Made by a program: the position numbers and the translations under genes
The notes under the pieces: generated by a model
What the model saw: only the letters and a program-made list of their open reading frames with translations
Database searches by the model: none
What the model was told of the DNA's origin: nothing
DNA from: an uncultured Oscillospiraceae bacterium
GTDB taxonomy: Bacteria > Bacillota > Clostridia > Oscillospirales > Oscillospiraceae
DNA length: 47,577 nucleotides
Assembly (NCBI GenBank): GCA_944383165.1
Contig: CALWON010000008.1
Coordinates: 1 to 47,577, forward strand
Direction: 5' to 3'
Shown here: piece after piece, positions 25,741 through 33,606 of the stretch
Layout of the letters: the number at the start of each line of letters is the position of its first letter
Position numbering within the stretch: position 1 is the stretch's first letter

Positions 25741-25775
25741 AACAAGGTGGGTGTTGATACACCCACCTTGTTTCA
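25741..25775 (+). terminator. Terminator after the SLOG gene
   Basis: A 14-bp perfect stem pairs 25741-25754 with 25759-25772, directly after the TAG stop, ending in TTTC. Confidence 0.75.
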
Positions 25776-25791
25776 TTGTATGAGAGAATTT

Positions 25792-25824
25792 ATTGTAAAC
25801 CATAAATATATTAGGGTTGACAAT
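25792..25824. promoter_or_regulatory. BirA-type biotin operator
   Basis: ATTGTAAACC (25792-25801) and GGTTGACAAT (25815-25824) are inverted copies matching at 9 of 10 positions with a 13-base spacer. This is the form of the Firmicutes BirA box. The right half overlaps the -35 hexamer, so biotin-loaded BirA would shut off the operon. Confidence 0.8.
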
Positions 25825-25845
25825 ATACATGGATTGTGTTACATT
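25818..25845 (+). promoter_or_regulatory. Promoter of bioY-bioD-bioA
   Basis: TTGACA at 25818-25823, a 16-base spacer and a weaker TACATT at 25840-25845. The leader to bioY is about 45 nt. Confidence 0.55.
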
Positions 25846-25896
25846 TGCATGGAAAAACAGGGAACCACATCCAAATACAGAACAGGAGAATGAGAA

Positions 25897-26457
25897 ATGA
25901 AACAAAACCATACAAGAAACTTAATATTGTGTTCGCTTTTTGCAGCGTTGACCGTGGTGGGGGCATTTATCAGAATCCCAATCCCTGTCGTTCCGTTTAC
26001 CTTACAACTACTATTTACAATGATGGCAGGGCTTTTGCTTGGTGGAAAACTGGGTGCTGCTTCCGTTTGTGTATATATTGTAATGGGGTTGATTGGGCTG
26101 CCTGTGTTTACAGAAGGTGGTGGCTTTGCTTATGTCTTAAAGCCAAGTTTTGGGTATATTCTGGGCTTTGCGGTTGCCTCCTATGTAACCGGTAAAATTG
26201 CAAATCAGACAGTGAACCCCAGTTATCGGCGGTTACTGGCTGCAAATTTTGTAGGTTTGGGCATTGTCTATCTGATGGGAATGGTTTACTACTATGTGAT
26301 GAGTAATTTCTATCTGGGCAGCCCCATTGGTCTGTGGCCACTTTTCCTGTACTGTTTCCTTTTGGCTGTACCAGGTGATATTTTGTTGTGTATCCTTGCA
26401 ACAATCCTTGGAAAACGTCTCATTCCATTGATGCACCATCAAAGAATGGAACGATAA
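25897..26457 (+). CDS. bioY: Biotin transporter BioY (ECF S component)
   Basis: 186 residues, six membrane segments. The BioY signature is clear: IPIPVVPFTLQLLFTMMAGLLLG, then GGFAYVLKPSFGYILGF. It binds biotin in the membrane and couples to the shared ECF energising module, whose genes are not in this window. AGGAG lies 9 bases before the ATG. It is the first gene behind the BirA box, followed after 22 bases by bioD. Confidence 0.95.
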   Translation: MKQNHTRNLILCSLFAALTVVGAFIRIPIPVVPFTLQLLFTMMAGLLLGGKLGAASVCVYIVMGLIGLPVFTEGGGFAYVLKPSFGYILGFAVASYVTGKIANQTVNPSYRRLLAANFVGLGIVYLMGMVYYYVMSNFYLGSPIGLWPLFLYCFLLAVPGDILLCILATILGKRLIPLMHHQRMER

Positions 26458-26479
26458 AACGATGAGGGGAGAATCTGTT

Positions 26480-27163
26480 ATGAGTCAGAATCTGTTTGTT
26501 ACTGGAACTGGCACAGATGTGGGTAAAACCTATGTGACAGGGCTAATCGTCAAAAAATTGGCACAAAGCGGAAAAAAGGCTGCCTATTACAAAGCGGCTA
26601 TGAGTGGGAATGAAAGACAGCCCAATGGAGAACTGATTCCCAATGATGCCCTCCATGTAAAAACGATTGCTCAAATTTCTCAGCCATTGAAGAAGATGTG
26701 TCCCTATGTTTATGAAACCGCCGTTTCTCCCCACTTAGCATCAAAAATGGAAGGGAACCCGGTAGAGCTGGAACAAGTGCTGGAGAAATTGGATGACTTA
26801 TGTGGGCAATATGATTATGTTACAGTAGAAGGGTCTGGTGGAATTGTGTGCCCACTGCGCTATGATACACAGGAAATTTTTCTCAAAGATTTGATAACCG
26901 CCAGAAAAATGGGCTGTCTCATTGTTGCCCATGCTGGACTTGGAACCATTAACGCTGTGGTTTTAACCGTAGAATATATGAAGTCCAATCAAATTCCCAT
27001 TCAGGGTATCATTTTGAATCAGTATGAGCAGGGCAACCCACTCCATGAAGATAATCAATTTATGTGCGAATGGATGACAGGGATTCCCGTCCTTGCCTGT
27101 GTGAAAAACGGAGATACAGAACTGGAACTTCCAGTGGAACAGTTGCAGTCACTCTATGAATAA
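26480..27163 (+). CDS. bioD: Dethiobiotin synthetase
   Basis: 227 residues from the ATG at 26480, chosen for GAGGGGAGA upstream; the frame opens 18 bases earlier. The Walker A motif is GTGTDVGKT near residue 8. YKAAMSGN and EGSGGIVCPL mark the substrate site; AHAGLGTINAVVLT follows. It carboxylates 7,8-diaminopelargonate to dethiobiotin with ATP and CO2. The second gene of the biotin operon, 15 bases before bioA. Confidence 0.93.
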   Translation: MSQNLFVTGTGTDVGKTYVTGLIVKKLAQSGKKAAYYKAAMSGNERQPNGELIPNDALHVKTIAQISQPLKKMCPYVYETAVSPHLASKMEGNPVELEQVLEKLDDLCGQYDYVTVEGSGGIVCPLRYDTQEIFLKDLITARKMGCLIVAHAGLGTINAVVLTVEYMKSNQIPIQGIILNQYEQGNPLHEDNQFMCEWMTGIPVLACVKNGDTELELPVEQLQSLYE

Positions 27164-27178
27164 AATGGGGGATTTGTT

Positions 27179-28375
27179 ATGATTTGGTATCCATATACAC
27201 AGATGAAAACCATGAAAGCACCTTATGAAATTATAGATGCACAAGGGGTCTACCTCTATACCAAAGACCAAAAACTCATTGACTCTGTGTCCTCCTGGTG
27301 GAGTGTCATTCACGGCTATAAACATCCAGAACTTGACACAGCCATTGAAACACAGCTCAAAACCTTTTCCCATGTGATGCTGGGAGGGCTTACCCATCAA
27401 GCAGTGCAAAAGCTGTCAGACAAGTTGCAGAGCTGGCTTCCCGGGGATTTGGATTACTGCTTTTTCTCCGATTCTGGCAGTGTAGCTGTGGAAGTTGCCC
27501 TGAAAATGGCGTTACAGTATTATATCAATCAGGGAGACACCAAACGAACTATGGTACTTGCATTGGAGCACGCCTATCATGGGGATACATTTAAGACTAT
27601 GGAAATCGGGGATGATGAGGACTACCATTTTGTGTTAAAGGCATATGGAAAAAGTAAAAATGTCATCCACATTCCAACAGAGATTGAGGCATTGGAAAAG
27701 GCATTTCAAGAATACCATGATTGCCTGAATTGTTTCATTGTGGAACCACTTCTTCAGGGTGCAGGCGGTATGCGTATGTATGACATCTCCTTCCTGCAAC
27801 GTGCCAGAGAGCTTTGTGACCAGTATGGTGTGTTTCTTATTTTTGACGAAGTAGCCACCGGATTTGGTCGCACAGGAAACCGGTTTGTTTCCGATTTGGT
27901 TTTACCAGACATTCTTGTGTTAGGAAAGGCACTAACGGGCGGTTATATAGGGCACGCTGTTACTGTGGCAAATCATAAAGTGTATGATGGATTTTACAGT
28001 GATGACCAAACACATGCCTTTATGCACGGTCCCACCTTTATGGGAAATGCACTGGCTTGCAGTGTGGCATTGAAATCCATTGAACTGTTTGAAAGTCAGG
28101 ATTATCTGTCCAAAATCCAGAGAATTGAACAGATTACCCGCCGTGAATTGGAACATTTTTCTGACCCCCGTGTCAAAGAGGTACGTATCATGGGTGGTTG
28201 TGTGTGTATGGAAGTTTATGATGCTGATACAATCAAGGGGTATCAACAGTTCGCCTATAAACGAGGTGTATTTAGCCGACCATTCCTAAATTATCTCTAT
28301 GCAATGGTTCCTTATGTCATCGGTGAAGCAGAATTGGTTCAGGTTTTGGACACAATGAAAGCATGGTTTCGGTAA
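27179..28375 (+). CDS. bioA: Adenosylmethionine-8-amino-7-oxononanoate aminotransferase
   Basis: 398 residues, class III aminotransferase. The N-terminal WYPYTQM and WWSVIHGYKHP are diagnostic of BioA. The PLP-binding aspartate lies in LIFDEVATGFGRTG and the Schiff-base Lys in LVLGKALTGGY. It makes 7,8-diaminopelargonate, the substrate of BioD. GGGGGA precedes the ATG. bioF and bioB are not in the operon, so the steps before and after must be encoded elsewhere or bypassed by uptake of a precursor. Confidence 0.95.
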   Translation: MIWYPYTQMKTMKAPYEIIDAQGVYLYTKDQKLIDSVSSWWSVIHGYKHPELDTAIETQLKTFSHVMLGGLTHQAVQKLSDKLQSWLPGDLDYCFFSDSGSVAVEVALKMALQYYINQGDTKRTMVLALEHAYHGDTFKTMEIGDDEDYHFVLKAYGKSKNVIHIPTEIEALEKAFQEYHDCLNCFIVEPLLQGAGGMRMYDISFLQRARELCDQYGVFLIFDEVATGFGRTGNRFVSDLVLPDILVLGKALTGGYIGHAVTVANHKVYDGFYSDDQTHAFMHGPTFMGNALACSVALKSIELFESQDYLSKIQRIEQITRRELEHFSDPRVKEVRIMGGCVCMEVYDADTIKGYQQFAYKRGVFSRPFLNYLYAMVPYVIGEAELVQVLDTMKAWFR

Positions 28376-28390
28376 AAAAGGGAGCAGGTT

Positions 28391-29677
28391 CTATGCTGTT
28401 TTTTTGGATAGAAGGTCAATTGTTCGCTCCAGTGTGCCTTCTGTCTGAGAATGCAAAAAGACATCAAGGGTCAATTCCACCGCCGAAGAATCAGGTTGAA
28501 ATGTATAGGAGGTATTAGCCGACCATGTTTCTTCCTCTAAATAGTGGAGACTGCGGCTAAAGCCATCTTCATAGACAGCACGACCTGCAATGTGTATATC
28601 CCATTCCCCTTCATCATATTCTGGTATGGTGAAAGAAACGGTATTCCCTTCGTAGACTACATTGTTCTCCAATTGTAACAAGGCATCTTCTGCCGTTAGT
28701 GTGTATTTTGGATTTGTCAGCAAACAAATTGCTGTCACAATACAGACCACAGTTCCCAGAAGAATCACCCAAACGGCAGGCTTTTTCCAGTTTGCCAAAT
28801 TGCGAATCCGTTCTTTTGTATCGCCTTTGCCAAATGCTAGGGGCATTCCTGCAACAATGTGTTTGCCAGTGGCAAGACTGAGTAAAGATGCTGTATAGTC
28901 TGCCAGAACACCATCCCCCATTTTTTTGACAACAGCCTCATCACAACTCATTTCCATATCTTTGGAAGCAGTGATAAATGCAATCCAAACCAAAGGATTA
29001 AACCAGTGGATGCACAACGCCACATAAGCAAAAGCCTTTATGATATGGTCCCATCTATGGATATGGTGTTGTTCATGTAGGATAATATAGGGTTGTTCTT
29101 GTTCTGACAGGGAAGAAGGAAGATAAATTTTGGGTTGAAATACTCCCATCACAAATGGAGAGGTAATCTCATCTGCCAGATATATGTTGTCTCTCAACCG
29201 TGATACAATCAAAAGTTTTTTATGAAGATTTAGGAAAGAAACTGCTGTATAAATTGCCATGACCATGACACCCACTACCCATACATAGGTCAAAATTGCC
29301 ATAGGGGCTTCCAGTGGATCTGCCACCAGTTGTTCCACTCTTTGTGGCAGAGATTGGTTGATGAGTTCTCCTATGGCTGGTACAGGAAGTGTGATAGATG
29401 GATTTTCTGTATGAACAAGATCAATGGGGATATAAGCAATGCGGTTCGTTATGGTGCCATATTCTGCAACTGGAGTACCCAACAGACTGAACAGGGAAAA
29501 ACCAGATTCTATGGATACAGGGCAGAGCAACCGAAATAAAACAGGGCTCCATAGTGCGTATGAGATAATCTTTGGTGATTTTAGAAGCAGAAGTCGCAAA
29601 AGCAGTACAAATATAATAACCACGCTTGCAGTCAGGCTCATGTTCCATAATTTAGGTAGAAAAGTGTAAAAGAACAT
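28391..29677 (-). CDS. BlaR1/MecR1-like M56 membrane metallopeptidase, no penicillin-binding domain
   Basis: 428 residues from the ATG at 29677 (AGGAGG 8 bases upstream; a GTG at 29686 is the alternative). Numbered from that GTG, the zinc site is HEQHH at His204, Glu205 and His208, with SCDEAVVKK downstream, typical of M56. Several membrane segments precede it and another lies near 310-335. The remaining 100 extracellular residues have no SxxK or other penicillin-binding motif and end at the stop. In BlaR1-type systems the protease inactivates the partner repressor after a signal. Here the signal is probably not a beta-lactam. The partner repressor gene ends 5 bases upstream. Confidence 0.88.
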   Translation of the reverse strand: MFFYTFLPKLWNMSLTASVVIIFVLLLRLLLLKSPKIISYALWSPVLFRLLCPVSIESGFSLFSLLGTPVAEYGTITNRIAYIPIDLVHTENPSITLPVPAIGELINQSLPQRVEQLVADPLEAPMAILTYVWVVGVMVMAIYTAVSFLNLHKKLLIVSRLRDNIYLADEITSPFVMGVFQPKIYLPSSLSEQEQPYIILHEQHHIHRWDHIIKAFAYVALCIHWFNPLVWIAFITASKDMEMSCDEAVVKKMGDGVLADYTASLLSLATGKHIVAGMPLAFGKGDTKERIRNLANWKKPAVWVILLGTVVCIVTAICLLTNPKYTLTAEDALLQLENNVVYEGNTVSFTIPEYDEGEWDIHIAGRAVYEDGFSRSLHYLEEETWSANTSYTFQPDSSAVELTLDVFLHSQTEGTLERTIDLLSKKTA

Positions 29678-29682
29678 ACCAT

Positions 29683-30036
29683 TCACCTCCTAAATCCATC
29701 AATTATCCTTTTTAGTTCCATTACATCTTCCTCTGTTAGTTTCTTTCGTTTGCTAAATGCAGCTAAGAATGCAGGGAGTGAGCCATGAAAAGTTTCCTCT
29801 ACAAATTGCTCACTTTGCATGGCATAGAAATCATCACGGGAAATCAGGGAAGTGACAGCGCCTTTCTGATTTTGAAAGAGCCCTCGGTTGCAAAGCCGTT
29901 TCAAAACAGTATAGGATGTTGTAGATTTCCAGTTGAGTTCCTGTTCTGCCAGTTTGATTAGCTGCCCAGACGGGATTGGTTCATAGTTCCAGATTATGTC
30001 CGCAAAGCGAGATTCCAGTGCCCCCATTTTTTGCAT
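29683..30036 (-). CDS. BlaI/MecI family repressor
   Basis: 117 residues from the ATG at 30036, with AGGAGG 7 bases upstream; the frame opens much earlier. The winged helix is typical: ESRFADIIWNYEPIPSGQL, then NWKSTTSYTVLKRLCNRGL. The C-terminal part is a dimerisation helix region (LPAFLAAFSKRKKLTEEDV). It should repress its own operon through two TACA/TGTA dyads just upstream and be released when the partner M56 protease is active. Targets elsewhere are likely, since the operon holds no obvious effector. Confidence 0.9.
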   Translation of the reverse strand: MQKMGALESRFADIIWNYEPIPSGQLIKLAEQELNWKSTTSYTVLKRLCNRGLFQNQKGAVTSLISRDDFYAMQSEQFVEETFHGSLPAFLAAFSKRKKLTEEDVMELKRIIDGFRR

Positions 30037-30050
30037 TGCCATTCCTCCTC

Positions 30051-30061
30051 TACATATTGTA
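30051..30061. promoter_or_regulatory. BlaI-type operator 1
   Basis: TACATATTGTA, a TACA-N3-TGTA dyad, placed just downstream of the predicted transcription start and 15 bases before the repressor start codon. Confidence 0.65.
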
Positions 30062-30071
30062 GTGCAATTAA

Positions 30072-30101
30072 AGTCTACATCATGTAGAGGGTATTTGTCA
30101 A
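30072..30101 (-). promoter_or_regulatory. Promoter of the BlaI/M56 operon with operator 2
   Basis: On the minus strand TTGACA (30096-30101), 18-base spacer, TAGACT (30072-30077). The second dyad TACATCATGTA (30076-30086) covers the spacer and the edge of the -10, as expected for repression. Confidence 0.65.
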
Positions 30102-30120
30102 CTACATTCATAAAAATACT

Positions 30121-30169
30121 AAAAAATCCGTCAGTACCATTGTATAAACTACCTTGGTGCTGACGGATT
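30121..30169 (-). terminator. Terminator of the rlmD-type gene
   Basis: A 15-bp stem with one G-U pair joins 30125-30139 to 30155-30169. On the minus strand it ends in a run of six T followed by AGTATTTTT. Confidence 0.8.
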
Positions 30170-30208
30170 AAGTCATGAAGAAAAATGAATGATTAGAAGT
30201 GAGTTTCT

Positions 30209-31579
30209 TTATTCCATAGTCGAATGGTTTTTGAAAAGTTGAACTACCGTCTCCACATGTGCCGTCCTAGGAAATAAATCCACTGCCTGTACCTTGTGTA
30301 CTTGATAACCAAGGTCGGCAAGCCGTTTTACATCACGGGCAAGGGTGGCAGGGTCACAGGAGACATAGACGATGCGTTTAGGCTGCATAGAGGTCAAAAG
30401 CTCCGGTACTTCTGGTGCCAGACCTTTTCTGGGTGGGTCTACACAAATGACATCAGGGGTAATTCCATCATGGGCAAGTTTTGCGGCAATTTCTCCTGCA
30501 TCACCACAGAAAAACTGTGTATTTGAAATCCCATTTCTTTGGGCGTTGGCGTTGGCATCCTCAATGGCTTCCGGCACAATTTCGCAGCCAATGACGGTTT
30601 TGGCTTTTTGTGCCAGCGCAAGGGAGATGGTACCAATGCCACAATATAAATCCAAAACGGTTTCCGTTCCAGTGAGCTGGGCAAAGTCCAGCGCAATTTG
30701 GTAGAGCCGTTCTGTCTGTGGGTGGTTAATCTGAAAGAAGGAGGGAACAGAGAGACGGAACAACATGCCACAAAGAGTTTCCTCTAAATAGGGCTGCCCC
30801 CACAAGGTTTCATAGTGTTCTCCCAATATGACATTGGTGTCTTTGGTGTTACAATTCAATACAATTCCCAATAGAGCAGGGTATGCACCACACAGGGATT
30901 CAATCAAGGCGGATTGATGAGGGATTGTGTGACCATTGACTACAAGACACGCCAGAGCCTGCCCCTTTTGATTGGTCCGTACATAAAAGTGACGGACTAG
31001 CCCACTACAGGTGGTTTCCTCGTAGGCAGGAATTTGGTAAGTTTCCATCCATGTTTTCAAAGCGTGGCGCAGTTGGGTGACTGGTTCTGGCTGAAGCAGA
31101 CAGTCTGTAGTATCAATCACATCATGACTGCGTGGACGATAGAAGCCAATGGCAAGTCCCTGTTTGGTCTGCGAAACTGGGAATTGAACTTTGTTCCGAT
31201 AGCGGAGAGGGGACATTGCACCCAAAACGGGAGGAATTTCCAAGGATAAACCGCCCAGTCGGGTTAGAGCATCCTGTACCTTTTGCCGTTTTGCGGATAG
31301 TTCTTCCTCATAGGACATGTGGCGATACTGACAGCCCCCACATTTTGTGCTGTATGGGCAGTCAGAAGCAATTCTGGCAGGGGATGGGGTCAACAAATTG
31401 ATACCACGCCCCCATGCCACATGTTTTGTGACCTTGAGTAATTGGATTTCCCAAGTTTCTCCTTGAATGGTATTGGGAATGAATAGTACCAGTCCATCCA
31501 ACCGAGCTACACCCATTCCCTCTGCGGTATATCCAGTGATTTGAACGGTATGGATGCTGTTTTTCTTCCACTGTGTCAT
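30209..31579 (-). CDS. rlmD: 23S rRNA (uracil-C5)-methyltransferase, RlmD/RumA family
   Basis: 456 residues from the ATG at 31579 (GGAGG 7 bases upstream). An N-terminal TRAM domain (ITGYTAEGMGVARLDGLV) is followed by the iron-sulfur cysteines in CPYSTKCGGCQYRHM. The C-terminal methyltransferase has the SAM motif LDLYCGIGTISLAL, DPPRKGL and the catalytic cysteine motif YVSCDPATLARD. It methylates uracil C5 in 23S rRNA. Gram-positive members may modify both U747 and U1939 (RlmCD), so the exact site is inferred. It follows the comM gene by 57 bases on the same strand and is followed by a terminator. Confidence 0.9.
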   Translation of the reverse strand: MTQWKKNSIHTVQITGYTAEGMGVARLDGLVLFIPNTIQGETWEIQLLKVTKHVAWGRGINLLTPSPARIASDCPYSTKCGGCQYRHMSYEEELSAKRQKVQDALTRLGGLSLEIPPVLGAMSPLRYRNKVQFPVSQTKQGLAIGFYRPRSHDVIDTTDCLLQPEPVTQLRHALKTWMETYQIPAYEETTCSGLVRHFYVRTNQKGQALACLVVNGHTIPHQSALIESLCGAYPALLGIVLNCNTKDTNVILGEHYETLWGQPYLEETLCGMLFRLSVPSFFQINHPQTERLYQIALDFAQLTGTETVLDLYCGIGTISLALAQKAKTVIGCEIVPEAIEDANANAQRNGISNTQFFCGDAGEIAAKLAHDGITPDVICVDPPRKGLAPEVPELLTSMQPKRIVYVSCDPATLARDVKRLADLGYQVHKVQAVDLFPRTAHVETVVQLFKNHSTME

Positions 31580-31635
31580 GGGGTTTCCTCCAAGATAATC
31601 AGAAATTTTATGTTTGTGTTCTGTAATGAATATGG

Positions 31636-33144
31636 TCAACGCTTTAAATAGGCAGGGGGACGGTATTGCAGTGCTTCTGCCAAATGGGGGACCTGAATTT
31701 CTAATTCCCCATCTAAGTCAGCAATGGTGCGTGCTACACGCCGGATGCGGTCGTAGCTGCGTGCAGTTAGCCCCATACGTTCATAGGCCCCTCGCATCAT
31801 GCGTTGGCAATCATCATTCAGATGACAGAACTGGTCAAGATAGGGCTGCATCATTTGTGCATTGCATTGCCCATACTCCCGTTTGGTTTGAATGGAGCGG
31901 GTCCAGTTTACCCGTTCCTTTACCTGTTGAGAGGATTCAGAAGGTGTTTGACCCGCTAAATCTTCAAAATCCAGGGAGGACACTTCAATAAACAAATCAA
32001 TGCGGTCTAACAGGGGACCAGACAAACGGGAGAGGTATTTTTGGACTTCATGTTCAGAGCATTTGCACCGACCAGATGGGTGCCCATACCACCCACATTT
32101 ACAGGGGTTCATAGCACACACCAGCATAAAACGGCTAGGGTAGGAGACAGAGCCAGACGCACGGGAGATATGTACCACGCCATCTTCCATAGGCTGTCGC
32201 AACACCTCCAGTACATCTTTTTGAAACTCTGGCAGTTCATCCAAAAATAGAACCCCATTGTGTGCCAGTGAGATTTCCCCCGGCTTTGGATTGGCACCAC
32301 CACCAGACATCCCAACAGCGGAGATGCTGTGGTGTGGGGAGCGAAAGGGGCGCTGATGAATCAGAGGATTTTGGGCAGAAGTCAGCCCCATCACAGAGTG
32401 GATTTCTGTGGTTTCCAGTGCCTCTGTCTGTGTCATATCAGGTAAAATACCGGGCAGACGCTTTGCTAGCATGGATTTTCCAGTGCCAGGAGGTCCAACC
32501 ATCAGGATATTGTGCCCCCCAGCGGCAGCAATTTCCAGCGCACGTTTCACAGCATCTTGCCCCTTCACATCGGATAGGTCGGGACCTGTAGTAGATATAG
32601 TAGATGCAGGGCAGGAAGGGGCAGGAGAAATGGGTACTTCACCAGTCAGGTGCTGGACCAGTTGGGAGATGTGCTCCACAGGATAAATGAGGGGACCGTC
32701 TGCCAGAGTGGCTTCAGGTGCGTTTTCCTTTGGCACAAATAGGTGCTCAACGCCAGCACGCTTTGCCGCCAGTGCCATAGGGAGCATACCAGTTGTGGGG
32801 CGCAAATGCCCAGTGAGAGACAACTCCCCTAAAAAAGCACAATGTTCTGTCTGTATGCTCAGTTGATTACTGGCTACTAAAATACCAATTAAAATGGGTA
32901 AGTCATAGAGAGTGCCGATTTTCTTTAAATGGGCTGGGGCAAGATTGACTGTGATACGGCTGACTGGAAAGCGAAAACCACAGTTTTTGATGGCAGCACG
33001 CACACGCTCCCGGGCTTCACTGACTGCAGTATCAGGCAGCCCCACAACCGTGAATGCGGGCAGCCCATTGGAGAGATCACACTCCACTGTGACAGGGTAG
33101 CCCATGATCCCATGAAGCCCCAAGGATTGCACAGAGTAGACCAT
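31636..33144 (-). CDS. comM: ComM/YifB family Mg-chelatase-like AAA+ ATPase
   Basis: 502 residues from the ATG at 33144, preceded by GGAGG; the frame opens at 33270 with a non-coding-looking extension. The N-terminal Lon-protease-like S5 fold starts GLHGIMGYPVTVECDLSNGLP. The AAA+ core has Walker A GPPGTGKSM and Walker B VLFLDELPEF. A Cys cluster follows in AMNPCKCGWYG and GRCKCSEHEVQKYLSRLSGP. ComM is a helicase that drives branch migration during recombination in natural transformation. A leader hairpin lies about 36 bases upstream. It probably shares a transcript with rlmD. Confidence 0.9.
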   Translation of the reverse strand: MVYSVQSLGLHGIMGYPVTVECDLSNGLPAFTVVGLPDTAVSEARERVRAAIKNCGFRFPVSRITVNLAPAHLKKIGTLYDLPILIGILVASNQLSIQTEHCAFLGELSLTGHLRPTTGMLPMALAAKRAGVEHLFVPKENAPEATLADGPLIYPVEHISQLVQHLTGEVPISPAPSCPASTISTTGPDLSDVKGQDAVKRALEIAAAGGHNILMVGPPGTGKSMLAKRLPGILPDMTQTEALETTEIHSVMGLTSAQNPLIHQRPFRSPHHSISAVGMSGGGANPKPGEISLAHNGVLFLDELPEFQKDVLEVLRQPMEDGVVHISRASGSVSYPSRFMLVCAMNPCKCGWYGHPSGRCKCSEHEVQKYLSRLSGPLLDRIDLFIEVSSLDFEDLAGQTPSESSQQVKERVNWTRSIQTKREYGQCNAQMMQPYLDQFCHLNDDCQRMMRGAYERMGLTARSYDRIRRVARTIADLDGELEIQVPHLAEALQYRPPAYLKR

Positions 33145-33179
33145 ACCAGTTCCTCCTGAAAAGAAAAGAGAAATAGGAG

Positions 33180-33210
33180 AACTGGAATGAAAAGAATTTT
33201 CATTCCAGTT
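33180..33210. other. Perfect 14-bp hairpin in the comM leader region
   Basis: Arms 33180-33193 and 33197-33210 are perfectly complementary around a 3-base loop. The plus strand continues into TTGCTTATTTTTTG; the minus strand continues into a pyrimidine-rich run before the comM ribosome binding site. It may terminate plus-strand transcription or form a leader structure for comM. Confidence 0.55.
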
Positions 33211-33361
33211 TTGCTTATTTTTTGTGTATATTTGAAAAAACAATACAAATATCAGAATATGGGTGGACAAATTCCAGTCTATTTTAATCGGATATCAGAA
33301 AGATTTCAAGGGTATCGCATAAATTTATCCAGAAAAAACGGGAAAAAAACGGTGGAATCAA

Positions 33362-33390
33362 TTTACAAACCAAAGAGAAAGTGTTAAAAT
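33362..33390 (+). promoter_or_regulatory. Promoter of the PFOR gene
   Basis: TTTACA (33362-33367), 17-base spacer, TAAAAT (33385-33390). Transcription would begin near 33397, giving a 5' leader of about 210 nt. The rest of the 33145-33606 gap holds the comM leader and this leader, with no gene. Confidence 0.65.
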
Positions 33391-33423
33391 AAAGCCATGC
33401 TGAGATATGCAACCATTCTGTAT

Positions 33424-33485
33424 GCCCAGAGGATGGGCTGTTTTTCTGAAGTATAGCAAAACAGTTATAGTGACTATAACTGTTT
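33424..33485 (+). promoter_or_regulatory. Structured PFOR leader: short terminator-like hairpin plus 12-bp hairpin
   Basis: First element: GCCCA/TGGGC (33424-33428 with 33434-33438) followed by TGTTTTT, about 27 bases after the predicted start. Second: a 12-bp perfect stem (33459-33470 with 33474-33485) and a T-rich stretch ending near 33501. This could be an attenuator or an mRNA stabiliser. Confidence 0.4.
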
Positions 33486-33606
33486 CAGTCATGTGCTTTT
33501 TTCAGGAAAAACAGTAAAATAGGGCAGTAGCTTATGGAATGTGGGGTAATTGGGAATACCCCATTACCAAAGAACCATTTGAATAAGGAAGAAAGTAGGG
33601 AACTCT

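Noticed and set aside
33145..33270. 42-residue N-terminal extension of ComM
   Set aside because: Family members begin at the Met at 33144, which has GGAGG upstream; the extension overlaps the leader hairpin.
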